A stretch of 64,000 nucleotides of DNA, taken from NCBI RefSeq assembly GCF_003344785.1, contig NZ_QPMK01000005.1:221091-285090 (forward strand), written 5' to 3'. The stretch is from Thalassococcus profundi (GTDB lineage Bacteria; Pseudomonadota; Alphaproteobacteria; Rhodobacterales; Rhodobacteraceae). The notes under the pieces were generated by a model, which ran no database searches, was not told the DNA's origin, and saw only the letters and a list, made by a program, of their open reading frames with translations. This document shows, piece after piece, positions 7,988-18,158 of the stretch (positions are counted from its first letter, which is position 1; every line of letters begins with the position of its first letter). A program made the position numbers and the translations under genes.

Positions 7988-10900
7988 TCATTGCGCCGCC
8001 TTGTCCGCCACCTCGCCACCGGCGCGGATCACCGCGAGCAGTTCCTCGCGGCGCTTGGCGGCGCGTTCGGCGTTGAGTTGCTTTACCGGTCCGAAGCCCT
8101 TGATCTGCAAGGGCAGTTCCGCCAGCGCCAGAATCGCGTCGCGGGTTGCGGGCGTGACCTTCGGCAGGACCTCGGCCATGTCCGCCTCGTATTCGCGGAT
8201 CAGCGCCCGCTCCATGCGCCGTTCGTCGCTGCGCCCGAAGGGATCGAGCGGCGTGCCGCGCAGCACCTTGAGCCGCGCCAGCAGGGCAAAGCCGCGCAAC
8301 ATGCCCTCGCCAAAGCGTTTCTTCTGCGGGCGGCCGTCCGGACCGATCTTCGACAGGATCGGCGGGGCCAGGTGGAAGGACATGCGGAAATCGCCGCCGA
8401 ACTGCTCCGCCGCCTTGCGCCGGGTGTCGAGATGCAGGCGCGCCACCTCGTATTCGTCCTTGTAGGCCAACAGCTTGTGATAACCCTTTGCAACGGCCTC
8501 TTTCAGCGCAGCATCCGAAATCCCGTCGACCAGCTTGCGGTAGCGTTTTGCCAGCCGCTTGCCCTGGTAGGCGCGCAGGTGCTCGGCCCGGAAGGCGATC
8601 TTGTCCTCCAGGGACTTCGGCAGCGCGACGACCTCCGCAGGACGGAGAAGCTGCGCCGCCGCCGCTGGGTCCAGCACCGCCCAGCGCCCGATCTCGAAGG
8701 CGCGCAGGTTCTTTTCGACCGCGGCACCGTTAAGCTCGATCGCCGCTGTCAGCGCGTCTTTCGACAGGGGCACCAGCCCGCGCTGCCAGGCCGCGCCCAA
8801 CAGCATCATGTTGGAAAAGATCGAATCCCCCATCGTGGCCCGCGCCAGTTCCGACGCGTCGAAGAGATCCAGCCGGTCGCCAAGCCGCGCCTCCAGCGCC
8901 ATGGCCAGCCGGTCCGAGGGCAAGGCAAAGTCGGTGTTGCGGGTGAACTCGCCGGTGATGATCTCGTGGCTGTTGACGACGCCGCCGGTGCGGCCGGTCT
9001 TCATCAGACCGATGGTCTTGGCCCCGGCGCTGACCACCAGATCGCCGCCGATGAGCGCGTCGGCCTCTCCGGTGGCGACACGGATGGCGCTGATGTCCTC
9101 GGGCGTTTCGGCCAGGCGGCAGTGGATGTGCACCGCCCCGCCCTTTTGCGCCAGGCCCGCCATTTCCATCATGCCCGCGCCCTTGCCGTCGATCTGCGCC
9201 GCCTGCGCCAGCACCGCGCCGATGGTCACGACACCGGTGCCGCCGACGCCGGTGACCACCATGTTCCAGGTTCCGTCGATCCGCGGCAGCACGGGGTCCG
9301 GCATGTCCGGCAGCTCGAGCGCGGTCGTGGCGCCCCTCTTCATCTCTGCGCCGTCGAGCGTCACGAAGGACGGGCAGAAGCCCTTGAGGCAGGAGAAATC
9401 CTTGTTGCAGGCGCTCTGATCGATGGCGCGCTTGCGGCCCAGCTCGGTCTCTGCGGGCACGATGGCGACGCAGTTCGACTGCACCCCGCAATCGCCGCAG
9501 CCTTCGCAGACATCTGTGTTGATGAAGACGCGGGTGTCGGGGTCGGGAAACCTGCCGCGCTTGCGGCGGCGGCGCTTTTCGGCGGCGCAGGTCTGGACGT
9601 AGACGATGGCCGTCACCCCCGGCACGGTGCGCAGGTCGGTCTGGACAGTCTCCAGATCGGCCCGTTCATGGGTCTCGACGCCCTTGGGAAAGGACGTGAG
9701 GTCCATCTCTTCCTTCTCGTCGTAGACCACCGCGACGCGGCCCACCCCCATGGCCTTGAGTTCGGCGGCGATCTGCTGCGGGCTGAGGCCCCCGTCGTTC
9801 TTCTGCCCGCCGGTCATCGCCACGGCGTCGTTGTAAAGGATCTTGTAGGTGATGTTGGTGCCCGCCAGCAGCGCCGCGCGGATCGCCTGCACGCCGGAAT
9901 GGTTGTAGGTGCCGTCACCGAGGTTCTGGAAAACGTGGGGCCGGTTGGAAAACGGCGCCTCTCCGATCCAGTTGGCCCCCTCGCCGCCCATGTGGGTGAA
10001 TCCGGTGGTTTCTCGGTCCATCCATTGCACCATGTAGTGACAGCCGATCCCCGCATAGGCGCGGCTGCCTTCCGGCACCTTGGTCGATGAATTATGCGGG
10101 CAGCCGGCGCAGAAATACGGCAGACGCGCCGCGATCTCGGTCTGATTGTCGGCGCGCCGCGCCTCGCCCAAGTCGCCCAGCGCCGCCTTGATCCGGTCGG
10201 TGCCCCTGCCCTCCTCGACGAGAATTTCGCCCAGCTTTTCGGCGATCAGGAACGGATCGAGCGCCCCGCGCGTCGGGAAAAGCTCCGGCCCGTGCATCGA
10301 CCCCGCGCCGCCGCCCTTGTGCCAGCCGTAGACGCGCCGCCCCTGCCGGTCGTTGAAGATCGCCTCCTTGATCTGCACCTCGATCAGCTTGCGCTTTTCC
10401 TCGACCACCACGATCAGGTCCAGCCCCTCGGCCCAGTCGTGGAACCCCTGCATGTCCAGAGGAAAAGTCTGTCCGACCTTGTAGGTGGTGATCCCCAACC
10501 GCGCTGCCTCGGCCTCGGTCAGACCCAGCAGCGACAGTGCATGCACGAGGTCGAGCCAGTTCTTGCCCGCCGCCACCAGCCCGATCTTGGCACCGGGCTT
10601 GCCCCAGACGCGGCGGTCCATGCCGTTGGCCCGGGAGAACGCCTCTGCCGCAAAGCGCTTGTGGTCGATCATCCGCGCTTCCTGCGCATGTGGCGTGTCC
10701 GCGAGGCGGATATTGAGCCCGCCCTCGGGCATGTCGAACGCCGGGACCACCAGCGACATGCGCTCCGGTCGGCCATCGACCACCGCCGTCGCCTCGACCG
10801 TGTCCTTCATCGTCTTGAGCCCGACCCAGAGGCCGGCAAAGCGCGACAACGCATAGGCATAGACGCCGTAGTCGAGGATTTCCTGCACGCCCGCGGGCGA

Positions 10901-11413
10901 GACCACCGGCATGTAGGCATCGACCATCGCCCATTCCGACTGGTGCAGCACGGTCGAGGATTCGCCGGTGTGATCGTCGCCCATGGCCATGATGACGCCG
11001 CCATGTTTCGAGGTGCCGGCCATGTTGGCGTGCCGCATCACGTCGCCCGACCGGTCCACCCCCGGCCCCTTGCCGTACCAAAGCCCGAAGACCCCGTCGT
11101 ACTTGCCCTCGCCGCGCAGCTCCGCCTGCTGGCTGCCCCAGAGCGCCGTCGCAGCCAGGTCCTCGTTCAACCCTTCCTTGAAAAGCACATCCGCCGCCGC
11201 CAGTTCCTTCGCCGCGCGGTTCATCTGCATGTCCACCGCCCCCAGCGGCGAGCCGCGATAGCCGGTGACGTATCCGGCGGTGTTCAGCCCCGCCGCCCGG
11301 TCGCGCGCCTTCTGCATGAGCATCAACCGGACCAGAGCCTGCGTGCCGTTCAGCAGCACGCGGTCTTTGCCGAGGTCGAACCTGTCGTTCAGGGTGATGT
11401 CTTGTTTGGTCAT
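7988..11413 (-). CDS. Indolepyruvate ferredoxin oxidoreductase, fused subunits
   Basis: 1141-residue fused 2-oxoacid oxidoreductase that decarboxylates aryl- or branched-chain 2-oxoacids to acyl-CoA using thiamine diphosphate and iron-sulfur clusters. Order of domains: pyrimidine-binding alpha part (about 20-400), TPP-binding part (about 440-600, with G-I-G-C-H-Y and G-D-G-T-Y-N-H), a ferredoxin-like segment with C-E-G-C-G-D-C near residue 634 and more cysteines to about 680, and the gamma domain with V-T-G-V-G-G-T-G-V near 721. Start at 11413 was chosen for the GGGAGG site before it. It is divergent from the LysR gene, with a dyad between them at 11460-11478. The exact oxoacid is inferred from family naming. 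Confidence 0.93.
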   Translation of the reverse strand: MTKQDITLNDRFDLGKDRVLLNGTQALVRLMLMQKARDRAAGLNTAGYVTGYRGSPLGAVDMQMNRAAKELAAADVLFKEGLNEDLAATALWGSQQAELRGEGKYDGVFGLWYGKGPGVDRSGDVMRHANMAGTSKHGGVIMAMGDDHTGESSTVLHQSEWAMVDAYMPVVSPAGVQEILDYGVYAYALSRFAGLWVGLKTMKDTVEATAVVDGRPERMSLVVPAFDMPEGGLNIRLADTPHAQEARMIDHKRFAAEAFSRANGMDRRVWGKPGAKIGLVAAGKNWLDLVHALSLLGLTEAEAARLGITTYKVGQTFPLDMQGFHDWAEGLDLIVVVEEKRKLIEVQIKEAIFNDRQGRRVYGWHKGGGAGSMHGPELFPTRGALDPFLIAEKLGEILVEEGRGTDRIKAALGDLGEARRADNQTEIAARLPYFCAGCPHNSSTKVPEGSRAYAGIGCHYMVQWMDRETTGFTHMGGEGANWIGEAPFSNRPHVFQNLGDGTYNHSGVQAIRAALLAGTNITYKILYNDAVAMTGGQKNDGGLSPQQIAAELKAMGVGRVAVVYDEKEEMDLTSFPKGVETHERADLETVQTDLRTVPGVTAIVYVQTCAAEKRRRRKRGRFPDPDTRVFINTDVCEGCGDCGVQSNCVAIVPAETELGRKRAIDQSACNKDFSCLKGFCPSFVTLDGAEMKRGATTALELPDMPDPVLPRIDGTWNMVVTGVGGTGVVTIGAVLAQAAQIDGKGAGMMEMAGLAQKGGAVHIHCRLAETPEDISAIRVATGEADALIGGDLVVSAGAKTIGLMKTGRTGGVVNSHEIITGEFTRNTDFALPSDRLAMALEARLGDRLDLFDASELARATMGDSIFSNMMLLGAAWQRGLVPLSKDALTAAIELNGAAVEKNLRAFEIGRWAVLDPAAAAQLLRPAEVVALPKSLEDKIAFRAEHLRAYQGKRLAKRYRKLVDGISDAALKEAVAKGYHKLLAYKDEYEVARLHLDTRRKAAEQFGGDFRMSFHLAPPILSKIGPDGRPQKKRFGEGMLRGFALLARLKVLRGTPLDPFGRSDERRMERALIREYEADMAEVLPKVTPATRDAILALAELPLQIKGFGPVKQLNAERAAKRREELLAVIRAGGEVADKAAQ

Positions 11414-11459
11414 CGCTCGCCTCCCGTCGCCCAATGATCGCACATTTCGCGGTGATTTT

Positions 11460-11478
11460 AGGTCAAAATAGCTGACCT
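11460..11478. promoter_or_regulatory. Inverted repeat AGGTCA-N7-TGACCT, LysR-type site candidate
   Basis: A perfect 6-bp inverted repeat with a 7-bp AT-rich spacer (AAATAGC). Its inner bases form TCA-N7-TGA, which satisfies the T-N11-A rule for LysR-type regulators. It lies 47 bp before the oxidoreductase start and about 100 bp before the divergent LysR gene, the classical position for a LysR regulator controlling itself and its neighbour. Which protein binds is inference. Confidence 0.55.
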
Positions 11479-11579
11479 TACTAGCGGTTTGTGGTTGTAT
11501 TTCCGAGCCTACACAGCCTTATGCCCTCAAATCTTCATTCTTTCGTGTTTTGCTGCACGAACAACGGAAAGCCGCTCTC

Positions 11580-12485
11580 ATGGACTGGGACAAGCTCAGA
11601 ATATTTCACGCCGTGGCCGATGCCGGGTCGCTCACCCATGCCGGCGACACGCTGCACCTGTCGCAATCGGCGGTCTCGCGCCAGGTGCGCGCGCTCGAGG
11701 AATCGCTCAACACCACGCTGTTTCACCGCCATGCGCGGGGGCTGATTCTCACCGAACAGGGCGAATTGCTGTTCGACGCCACCTCGTCGATGCTGAAACG
11801 CATCGACGCCGCCACCGCCCGCATCCGCGATTCCGAGGAAGAGGTGTTTGGCGAATTGCGCGTCACCACAACCACCGGCTTCGGCTCGCTCTGGCTCGCG
11901 CCGCGCCTGCCCAAGCTCTACGAGAAATACCCAGACCTCAACATCGACCTGATGCTCGAGGAGCGGCTGCTCGACCTGCCCATGCGCGAGGCCGACGTGG
12001 CCATCCGCATGAAGGAACCCAGCCAGGCCGACCTGATCCGCAAGCGGCTGATGCACATCCGCATGCGGCTCTACGCCTCGCCCGAATACCTGCAGACCCA
12101 CGGCGCGCCGCAAACCATGGACGACATGTATGCCCATCGCCTGATCTGCCAGAACCCCCGGTCGGCGCAGGTGGGCGCAGGCCTGAACCTGGTGCAGGAA
12201 CTGATGACCTTCGACATCCGCTCCACCCTCACGGTGAACAACTATTTCGGCGTGTTGCAGGCGGTGATCTCGAACCTCGGAATTGGCGTGTTGCCCGATT
12301 ACATCATCGAGGATTTCCCCAGCATCGTGCGTGTCCTGCCGGACGTGGAATCGAACGAGGTGCCGGTGTTTCTGGCCTACCCGGAAGAATTGCGCCAATC
12401 CAAGCGGATCGCCGCGTTCCGCGACTTCGTGCAGGAGGAAATCTTTGCCCATCGCCAACAGATGAAGGCCAAGCAGCTGGACTGA
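11580..12485 (+). CDS. LysR-type regulator, LsrB/VtlR-like
   Basis: 301-residue LysR-type transcription factor. The N-terminal winged helix (residues 1-60) starts M-D-W-D-K-L-R-I-F-H and contains S-Q-S-A-V-S-R-Q-V-R and F-H-R-H-A-R-G-L, which strongly resemble rhizobial LsrB and Brucella VtlR. Residues 90-290 form the periplasmic-binding-like effector domain. The ATG at 11580 gives the conserved family N-terminus; an upstream start at 11550 would add ten residues without family support. In Agrobacterium, Sinorhizobium and Brucella this regulator lies beside or controls AbcR-family small RNAs, and a small-RNA candidate follows it here at about 12579. Confidence 0.88.
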   Translation: MDWDKLRIFHAVADAGSLTHAGDTLHLSQSAVSRQVRALEESLNTTLFHRHARGLILTEQGELLFDATSSMLKRIDAATARIRDSEEEVFGELRVTTTTGFGSLWLAPRLPKLYEKYPDLNIDLMLEERLLDLPMREADVAIRMKEPSQADLIRKRLMHIRMRLYASPEYLQTHGAPQTMDDMYAHRLICQNPRSAQVGAGLNLVQELMTFDIRSTLTVNNYFGVLQAVISNLGIGVLPDYIIEDFPSIVRVLPDVESNEVPVFLAYPEELRQSKRIAAFRDFVQEEIFAHRQQMKAKQLD

Positions 12486-12495
12486 CGAGTGTGAT

Positions 12496-12526
12496 ATGCA
12501 TGGCACGCATAGCGGGAATGCTGCAT
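12496..12526. promoter_or_regulatory. Two ATGC/GCAT dyads upstream of the small-RNA promoter
   Basis: Two dyads with the same half-sites: ATGC-N7-GCAT at 12496-12510 (which satisfies T-N11-A) and ATGC-T-GCAT at 12518-12526. They lie roughly 55-80 bases before the predicted transcription start of the small RNA, the usual distance for a LysR-type activator. Binding by the adjacent LsrB/VtlR-like protein is inferred from position only. Confidence 0.4.
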
Positions 12527-12543
12527 CTGCGGCGCGATATTTC

Positions 12544-12572
12544 TTGATCGTTCGCCGAACGCCCCCTAATTG
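12544..12572 (+). promoter_or_regulatory. Putative sigma-70 promoter of the small RNA
   Basis: TTGATC at 12544-12549 and TAATTG at 12567-12572, separated by 17 bp, resemble housekeeping -35 and -10 boxes. They predict transcription from about 12579, directly into the hairpin-rich segment that ends at the terminator at 12632-12662. Confidence 0.45.
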
Positions 12573-12578
12573 AGCATT

Positions 12579-12662
12579 CGAACGATGCAGCGCCCTACGG
12601 CGCGTCATCTTCAACCTCCCTGTTGGACTTCGGCCGAGCTTTTTAGCTCGGCCTTTTTTTTT
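12579..12662 (+). ncRNA. Candidate AbcR-like (alpha-r15-like) small RNA
   Basis: A segment of about 85 nt with the build of an enterobacterial or alphaproteobacterial trans-acting small RNA. It has a short 5' hairpin (GCATT...GATGC), a second hairpin with a 5-bp stem (GCGCC-CTAC-GGCGC), an unpaired stretch containing the anti-Shine-Dalgarno-like CAACCTCCCTG (12612-12622), and a strong intrinsic terminator. No reading frame explains it. The position directly after an LsrB/VtlR-like gene matches the location of AbcR/alpha-r15 RNAs in rhizobia, which use CU-rich motifs to block ribosome binding on transporter mRNAs. The 5' end is a prediction, and homology to AbcR is inferred from synteny and architecture rather than alignment. 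Confidence 0.6.
12632..12662 (+). terminator. Intrinsic terminator of the small RNA
   Basis: A perfect 9-bp stem (GGCCGAGCT / AGCTCGGCC) with a TTTT loop, followed by nine T residues. It is the strongest intrinsic terminator in the window and is too far from the LysR stop (about 145 bp) to serve only that gene. Confidence 0.9.
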
Positions 12663-13190
12663 CGCGGGCGCCGCCATCGGCGCCAACGACGGCTTCGTCG
12701 CGATCCAAGGCGAGCCGCGCCGCCGCATCGACCGGATCGCGAGCGGCCTCCGGCAGCACAATCGCGTGGCAATGCCGACCCCCGGCGTGACTCGCGGCTG
12801 TCGACCGAATGGTGCGATGCGACGAACCGTGTCGTTATCGGTCCCGATGCTGCCTAGATCGCGACAAACGCCGACGAAGCGCTCGACCCCTTGCGCCACG
12901 GGGTGTCCGGTGCCGAGGCTCAGATCGCCCCTCCCCTGAGGCTCTGGTCTCGCCACCGGCAAAGCCGAAGACCGAGGCGAGGGTGAGACACGGGCGATAA
13001 CCGGAATGACACGCTTCGTAGAAAGTCTGAAGACAATCATCGACACCTGCGGCGGGCGGGCACAGCCCCAACGCGGCGGCGCGGACACTCCGCCGCCGAA
13101 ACCTCACGAAATCGTCAGAAACCTCAGGCGTCGCGGCTCGTTGTGCTGCCAGCGGGCGATACTGCCCACCTCGAAAGACTGGAGGAAACG
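12663..13190. other. Intergenic stretch without a supportable gene
   Basis: About 530 bp between the small-RNA terminator and a small periplasmic protein gene. Open frames exist on both strands, for example minus 12835-13218, but their predicted products are Arg/Pro/Ala-rich, lack ribosome sites and resemble GC-driven chance frames. No repeat copy, tRNA or transposase remnant was recognised. An eroded gene is possible. Confidence 0.5.
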
Positions 13191-13580
13191 ATGAAAAAGA
13201 CCCTGACCATTCTCGCACTCAGCAGCTTTACCGCCGCCGGCGCCGTCTATGCGCAAAACGCGTCTGAATCGGTGACCGACCCGATGGCGGATTCAGAAAT
13301 GATGACGGAAACGGCGCGCGACACCGCGGTCGACACGGTCGTCACCGGCAATGGCGAGGTGATCTCGTCCGACGACGTGGTGATCGGCGAGGCCCAGCGC
13401 ATCCGCACCGACGTGGACGGCAATGTCATCGCCACCATCCGCCTGGGCGAGGCTCTGGACACCGACGTGACCGTCATCAACGTCCCCGTCATCGTCGAGG
13501 AGTCGGGCGAGATGCAGACCCTGCGCATCGGCATGACCCAACAGGCCATCCAGGCCGCGCTGGACGAACAGACGGGCTAA
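13191..13580 (+). CDS. Small secreted periplasmic protein, unknown function
   Basis: 129-residue protein with a clear Sec signal peptide: M-K-K-T, a hydrophobic core and a Y-A-Q cleavage site at about residues 21-23. The mature part is acidic (many D, E, T) up to residue 45 and then continues as a small beta-rich region with alternating hydrophobic residues. The ATG at 13191 follows a GGAGG site by 5 bases. No family was recognised. Its 3' flank carries repeat A copy 1 and then purL. Confidence 0.75.
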   Translation: MKKTLTILALSSFTAAGAVYAQNASESVTDPMADSEMMTETARDTAVDTVVTGNGEVISSDDVVIGEAQRIRTDVDGNVIATIRLGEALDTDVTVINVPVIVEESGEMQTLRIGMTQQAIQAALDEQTG

Positions 13581-13642
13581 GCCGAACTGTCCGTCACGAC
13601 CGGATGACGACCCCAGGGGTCGCGGCATCGAACCCGCGGCCC

Positions 13643-13710
13643 CTTCATCTTGCTGATAAACCTCCGGAGAGCACGAGAGACAGCGTCTCTCGTATCCGGC
13701 GCAGCCGGAT
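13643..13710 (+). repeat. Dispersed hairpin repeat A, copy 1
   Basis: Leader CTTCATCTTGCTGATAAAC, then two hairpins: CGAGAGAC-AGC-GTCTCTCG (13674-13692) and ATCCGGC-GCA-GCCGGAT (13694-13710). It lies 63 bp after the stop of the periplasmic protein gene, in the same orientation. This copy links the two leader types of the family because it joins the CTTCATCTTGC leader to the CGAGAG stem seen elsewhere with a CTTCTTCGG leader. A short GC hairpin followed by TTTTT comes next at about 13713-13729 and may terminate transcription. Confidence 0.75.
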
Positions 13711-13802
13711 CACCGCCGCTGCGGTTTTTCCCGCCGCCCCCTTCCCCCCGCGCAGCGCCTGAACTAAACAGCGCGCAACCGCGCTTTAGGGGATCCCGAG
13801 AC

Positions 13803-15962
<2,160 letters not shown>

Positions 15963-16006
15963 CGGTCGCCTGGCAGCGTTAGCACCAAAGGCGACAGACA
16001 TGAAAA

Positions 16007-16043
16007 CCCCCGCGCAACCGGATTGCGCGGGGGCTTCCTTTTT
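16007..16043. terminator. Bidirectional terminator between purL and the OmpA-family gene
   Basis: Perfect 11-bp stem (CCCCCGCGCAA / TTGCGCGGGGG) with a 5-base CCGGA loop, followed on the plus strand by CTTCCTTTTT; on the minus strand GTTTTC follows. It sits between two convergent stops, 45 bp after purL and 17 bp beyond the OmpA-family stop, and probably ends both transcripts. Confidence 0.85.
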
Positions 16044-16059
16044 CAGACCGGCGGCCTGA

Positions 16060-18054
16060 TCAGCTTGCGCTGTCCAGCAGCGGCGTGATCCGGCGCACCG
16101 CGGCGCGGCGGTTGGCGCGTTCCGACTCGAGCGTCTCCACCAGCAGATCGGTCTCGCCGTAGCCCTGCACCACCATGTTTTCTGGCGGCACATCGAAATA
16201 CTCGGACAGGGCCAGCGCCACCGATTCCGCCCGGCGGTCCGACAGCGCGAGGTTGTAGCTGCCGGCACCCGTGGCATCGGTATGGCCTTCGATCAGGAAC
16301 ACCTCGGACGGGTTCTGCGAGATGATCCGACGCATGGCATTGCCCAGTGCCGCCAGTTCCTCGGCCTCCTGCGGCTGGATCACGGCAGAGCCGGTTTCGA
16401 AGTTCACGGTGTCCACGTTGATTTCCGGCACCAGCTGGCGCACCGCGTCGATGTTGCGGATCTGGCTGAGCGAGAAGGTGCGGTTCACATCCGCCGCCTG
16501 CGCGGCCGCGAGGGTCGCGGCAAGGTCGTCTTCGTTCACCTCGGCAAAGCCGATGGAGCGTCGGTCGGTCACCTGCGGCAACTCGTTGACATTGACCTGC
16601 TCCACTTGGCGGGTGTCGTCGAAGAGCACCACGCGGGTGCCGTCTTCGAGCAGACGGGTCCGGCGCAGCACGCGGCCATCGGCGGCGCGGACGGTTTCCA
16701 CCTCGATGCCATCGGCGCGGGTCACGACCGTCCGGGTCGATCCGTCGTCATAGCGGTAAGTGCGCACATCCGATCCAGGCTGGCGCAGCAGCGCGTCGTC
16801 GTTCTTGATGATGCGGTATTGCCCGTCACGCTCGACCACGATCCGGTCGCCGGTATTGGCAGCCACGGTTTCGTTGTTGCGCAAGAGCGAGCCCACGGCG
16901 ACGGCGCCAAGACCCAGCAGAGCCGCCTTCTCGAAGTTGCTCAGCCCTTCGTCATCGTCGTCGTCATCGTTGCTGCCGCGGGCATTGAGCGTCTCGGTGT
17001 TGCGGTTGAGCGCGTCTTGCAGATCGGTCTCGAACTCCTCGGACGAACTGCGCGCCGTTTCCTCGGTCACGGTTTCCTCGATGACTTCCGCCTCGGACTC
17101 GGACCCGCTTTCGGCGCTGGCCGCCATGGATTCGGTGACGTTCGCGTCGGCTTCGGCCTGTACCGCGGCCTGCGCTTCGCTGTCCATCGGCGTCGCGTCT
17201 TCACCGGATTGCGCCGTTTCGGACGCCGCCGAATCCGCCGCCTCTTCCACGGCCTGCTCGGTCTCTTCAAGCTGCTCGTCGGGATCGCTCTCGGCCGCCT
17301 CTTCCGCAGCCTGCTCCATCTCTTCAAGCTGCTGGGCGGGATCGGTCTCGGCCGTCTCTTCCACCGGATCGGTCACGTCGGCCGCGGTGTCGGCGTCCGC
17401 TTCGGCACCCGGCGTCTCATCGGCGACCTCTGCCGCGCTGTTGGCCTCGGCCTCGGCTTGCGGTGCGTCTTCGGCGACGTCCGCCGCGCGGTCGGCGTCG
17501 GCGGGCGTGTCCGTACCCTCGGCTGCGGTGTTGGCCTCGGCGTCCGAGGGGGCGTCGGTAACCTCGGCTGCGGTATTCGCCTCAGCGTCGGTCGGCGCAT
17601 CGGTCACTTCGGCGGCGCTGTTCGCATCCGCTTCGGGTGCGGCGTCGACGGCTTCGGCTTCAGCGGCCTCTTCCGCTTCGGCAGCCTCGGCCTCGGCGGC
17701 CGCTTGCGCCTCGGCGGCGGCCTCTTCGGCAGCCGCTTCCGCTTCTGCGGCCTCTTCTTCGGCAGCCGCTTGGGCTTCGGCGGCTTCCGCATCCGCAGCC
17801 GCTTGCGCTTCGGCCTCGGCGGCCATGCTCTCGACCTGGGCCTGCGCGTCACCTTCGGGCTGTTCGCCCGTCAGCGCCTCGGCGCCCTGCTCGATCTCCT
17901 CTTGCGCCTGCTGCGCCTCGGTTTCGAGTTGCTGGCGCAGTTGCTCTGCGCTGACGTCAGCGCCGTTCTCTTGGGCATAAGCCAGCGGCGGCGTGACGGT
18001 CATGGCGGTGACCATCACCAGTGCAGTGGTCGATTTCAGAAATCCGTGTTTCAT
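16060..18054 (-). CDS. OmpA-family protein with long acidic Ala-rich region
   Basis: 664-residue exported protein. A Sec signal peptide (M-K-H-G-F-L-K-S ... A-Y-A-Q, cut near residue 27) is followed by a very long region, about 30-320, of Ala, Glu, Asp, Thr and Gln with internal repeats. A Gly-Leu segment near 370 may be a membrane helix (L-L-G-L-G-A-V-A-V-G-S-L-L). A beta-rich part with Y-R-Y-D-D-G-S comes next, and residues 550-664 form an OmpA C-terminal domain with E-G-H-T-D and N-x-x-L-S-x-x-R-A motifs that bind peptidoglycan. The start at 18054 follows GGAAGG. The protein probably tethers the cell wall to the membrane; the acidic region may span the periplasm. Confidence 0.88.
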   Translation of the reverse strand: MKHGFLKSTTALVMVTAMTVTPPLAYAQENGADVSAEQLRQQLETEAQQAQEEIEQGAEALTGEQPEGDAQAQVESMAAEAEAQAAADAEAAEAQAAAEEEAAEAEAAAEEAAAEAQAAAEAEAAEAEEAAEAEAVDAAPEADANSAAEVTDAPTDAEANTAAEVTDAPSDAEANTAAEGTDTPADADRAADVAEDAPQAEAEANSAAEVADETPGAEADADTAADVTDPVEETAETDPAQQLEEMEQAAEEAAESDPDEQLEETEQAVEEAADSAASETAQSGEDATPMDSEAQAAVQAEADANVTESMAASAESGSESEAEVIEETVTEETARSSSEEFETDLQDALNRNTETLNARGSNDDDDDDEGLSNFEKAALLGLGAVAVGSLLRNNETVAANTGDRIVVERDGQYRIIKNDDALLRQPGSDVRTYRYDDGSTRTVVTRADGIEVETVRAADGRVLRRTRLLEDGTRVVLFDDTRQVEQVNVNELPQVTDRRSIGFAEVNEDDLAATLAAAQAADVNRTFSLSQIRNIDAVRQLVPEINVDTVNFETGSAVIQPQEAEELAALGNAMRRIISQNPSEVFLIEGHTDATGAGSYNLALSDRRAESVALALSEYFDVPPENMVVQGYGETDLLVETLESERANRRAAVRRITPLLDSAS
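17368..17630 (-). repeat. In-frame tandem repeats inside the OmpA-family gene
   Basis: About five units of 15 codons each encode variations of A-N-T-A-A-E-V-T-D-A-P-S-D-A-E (protein residues 141-229). A second pair of repeats next to it encodes D-P-x-x-Q-L-E-E-x-E-Q-A-x-E-E-A-A. Such DNA can change copy number by slippage. Confidence 0.75.
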
Positions 18055-18158
18055 GTCAAATCCTTCCCTTTCCGCATGCAGCGGTGTGCAAAGGCAACGC
18101 GGAAGCACGCACAGGGTTTCAACACGGTTTGGCGAGGCTTTGCCGATGGCTGTAACGT

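Noticed and set aside
7922..11437. Two long plus-strand frames opposite the indolepyruvate oxidoreductase
   Set aside because: They are antisense shadows of a complete, family-length enzyme and carry no recognisable domain.
12835..13218. A 127-codon minus-strand frame in the gap before the small periplasmic protein
   Set aside because: It overlaps the start of the supported gene, has no ribosome site and its product looks random.
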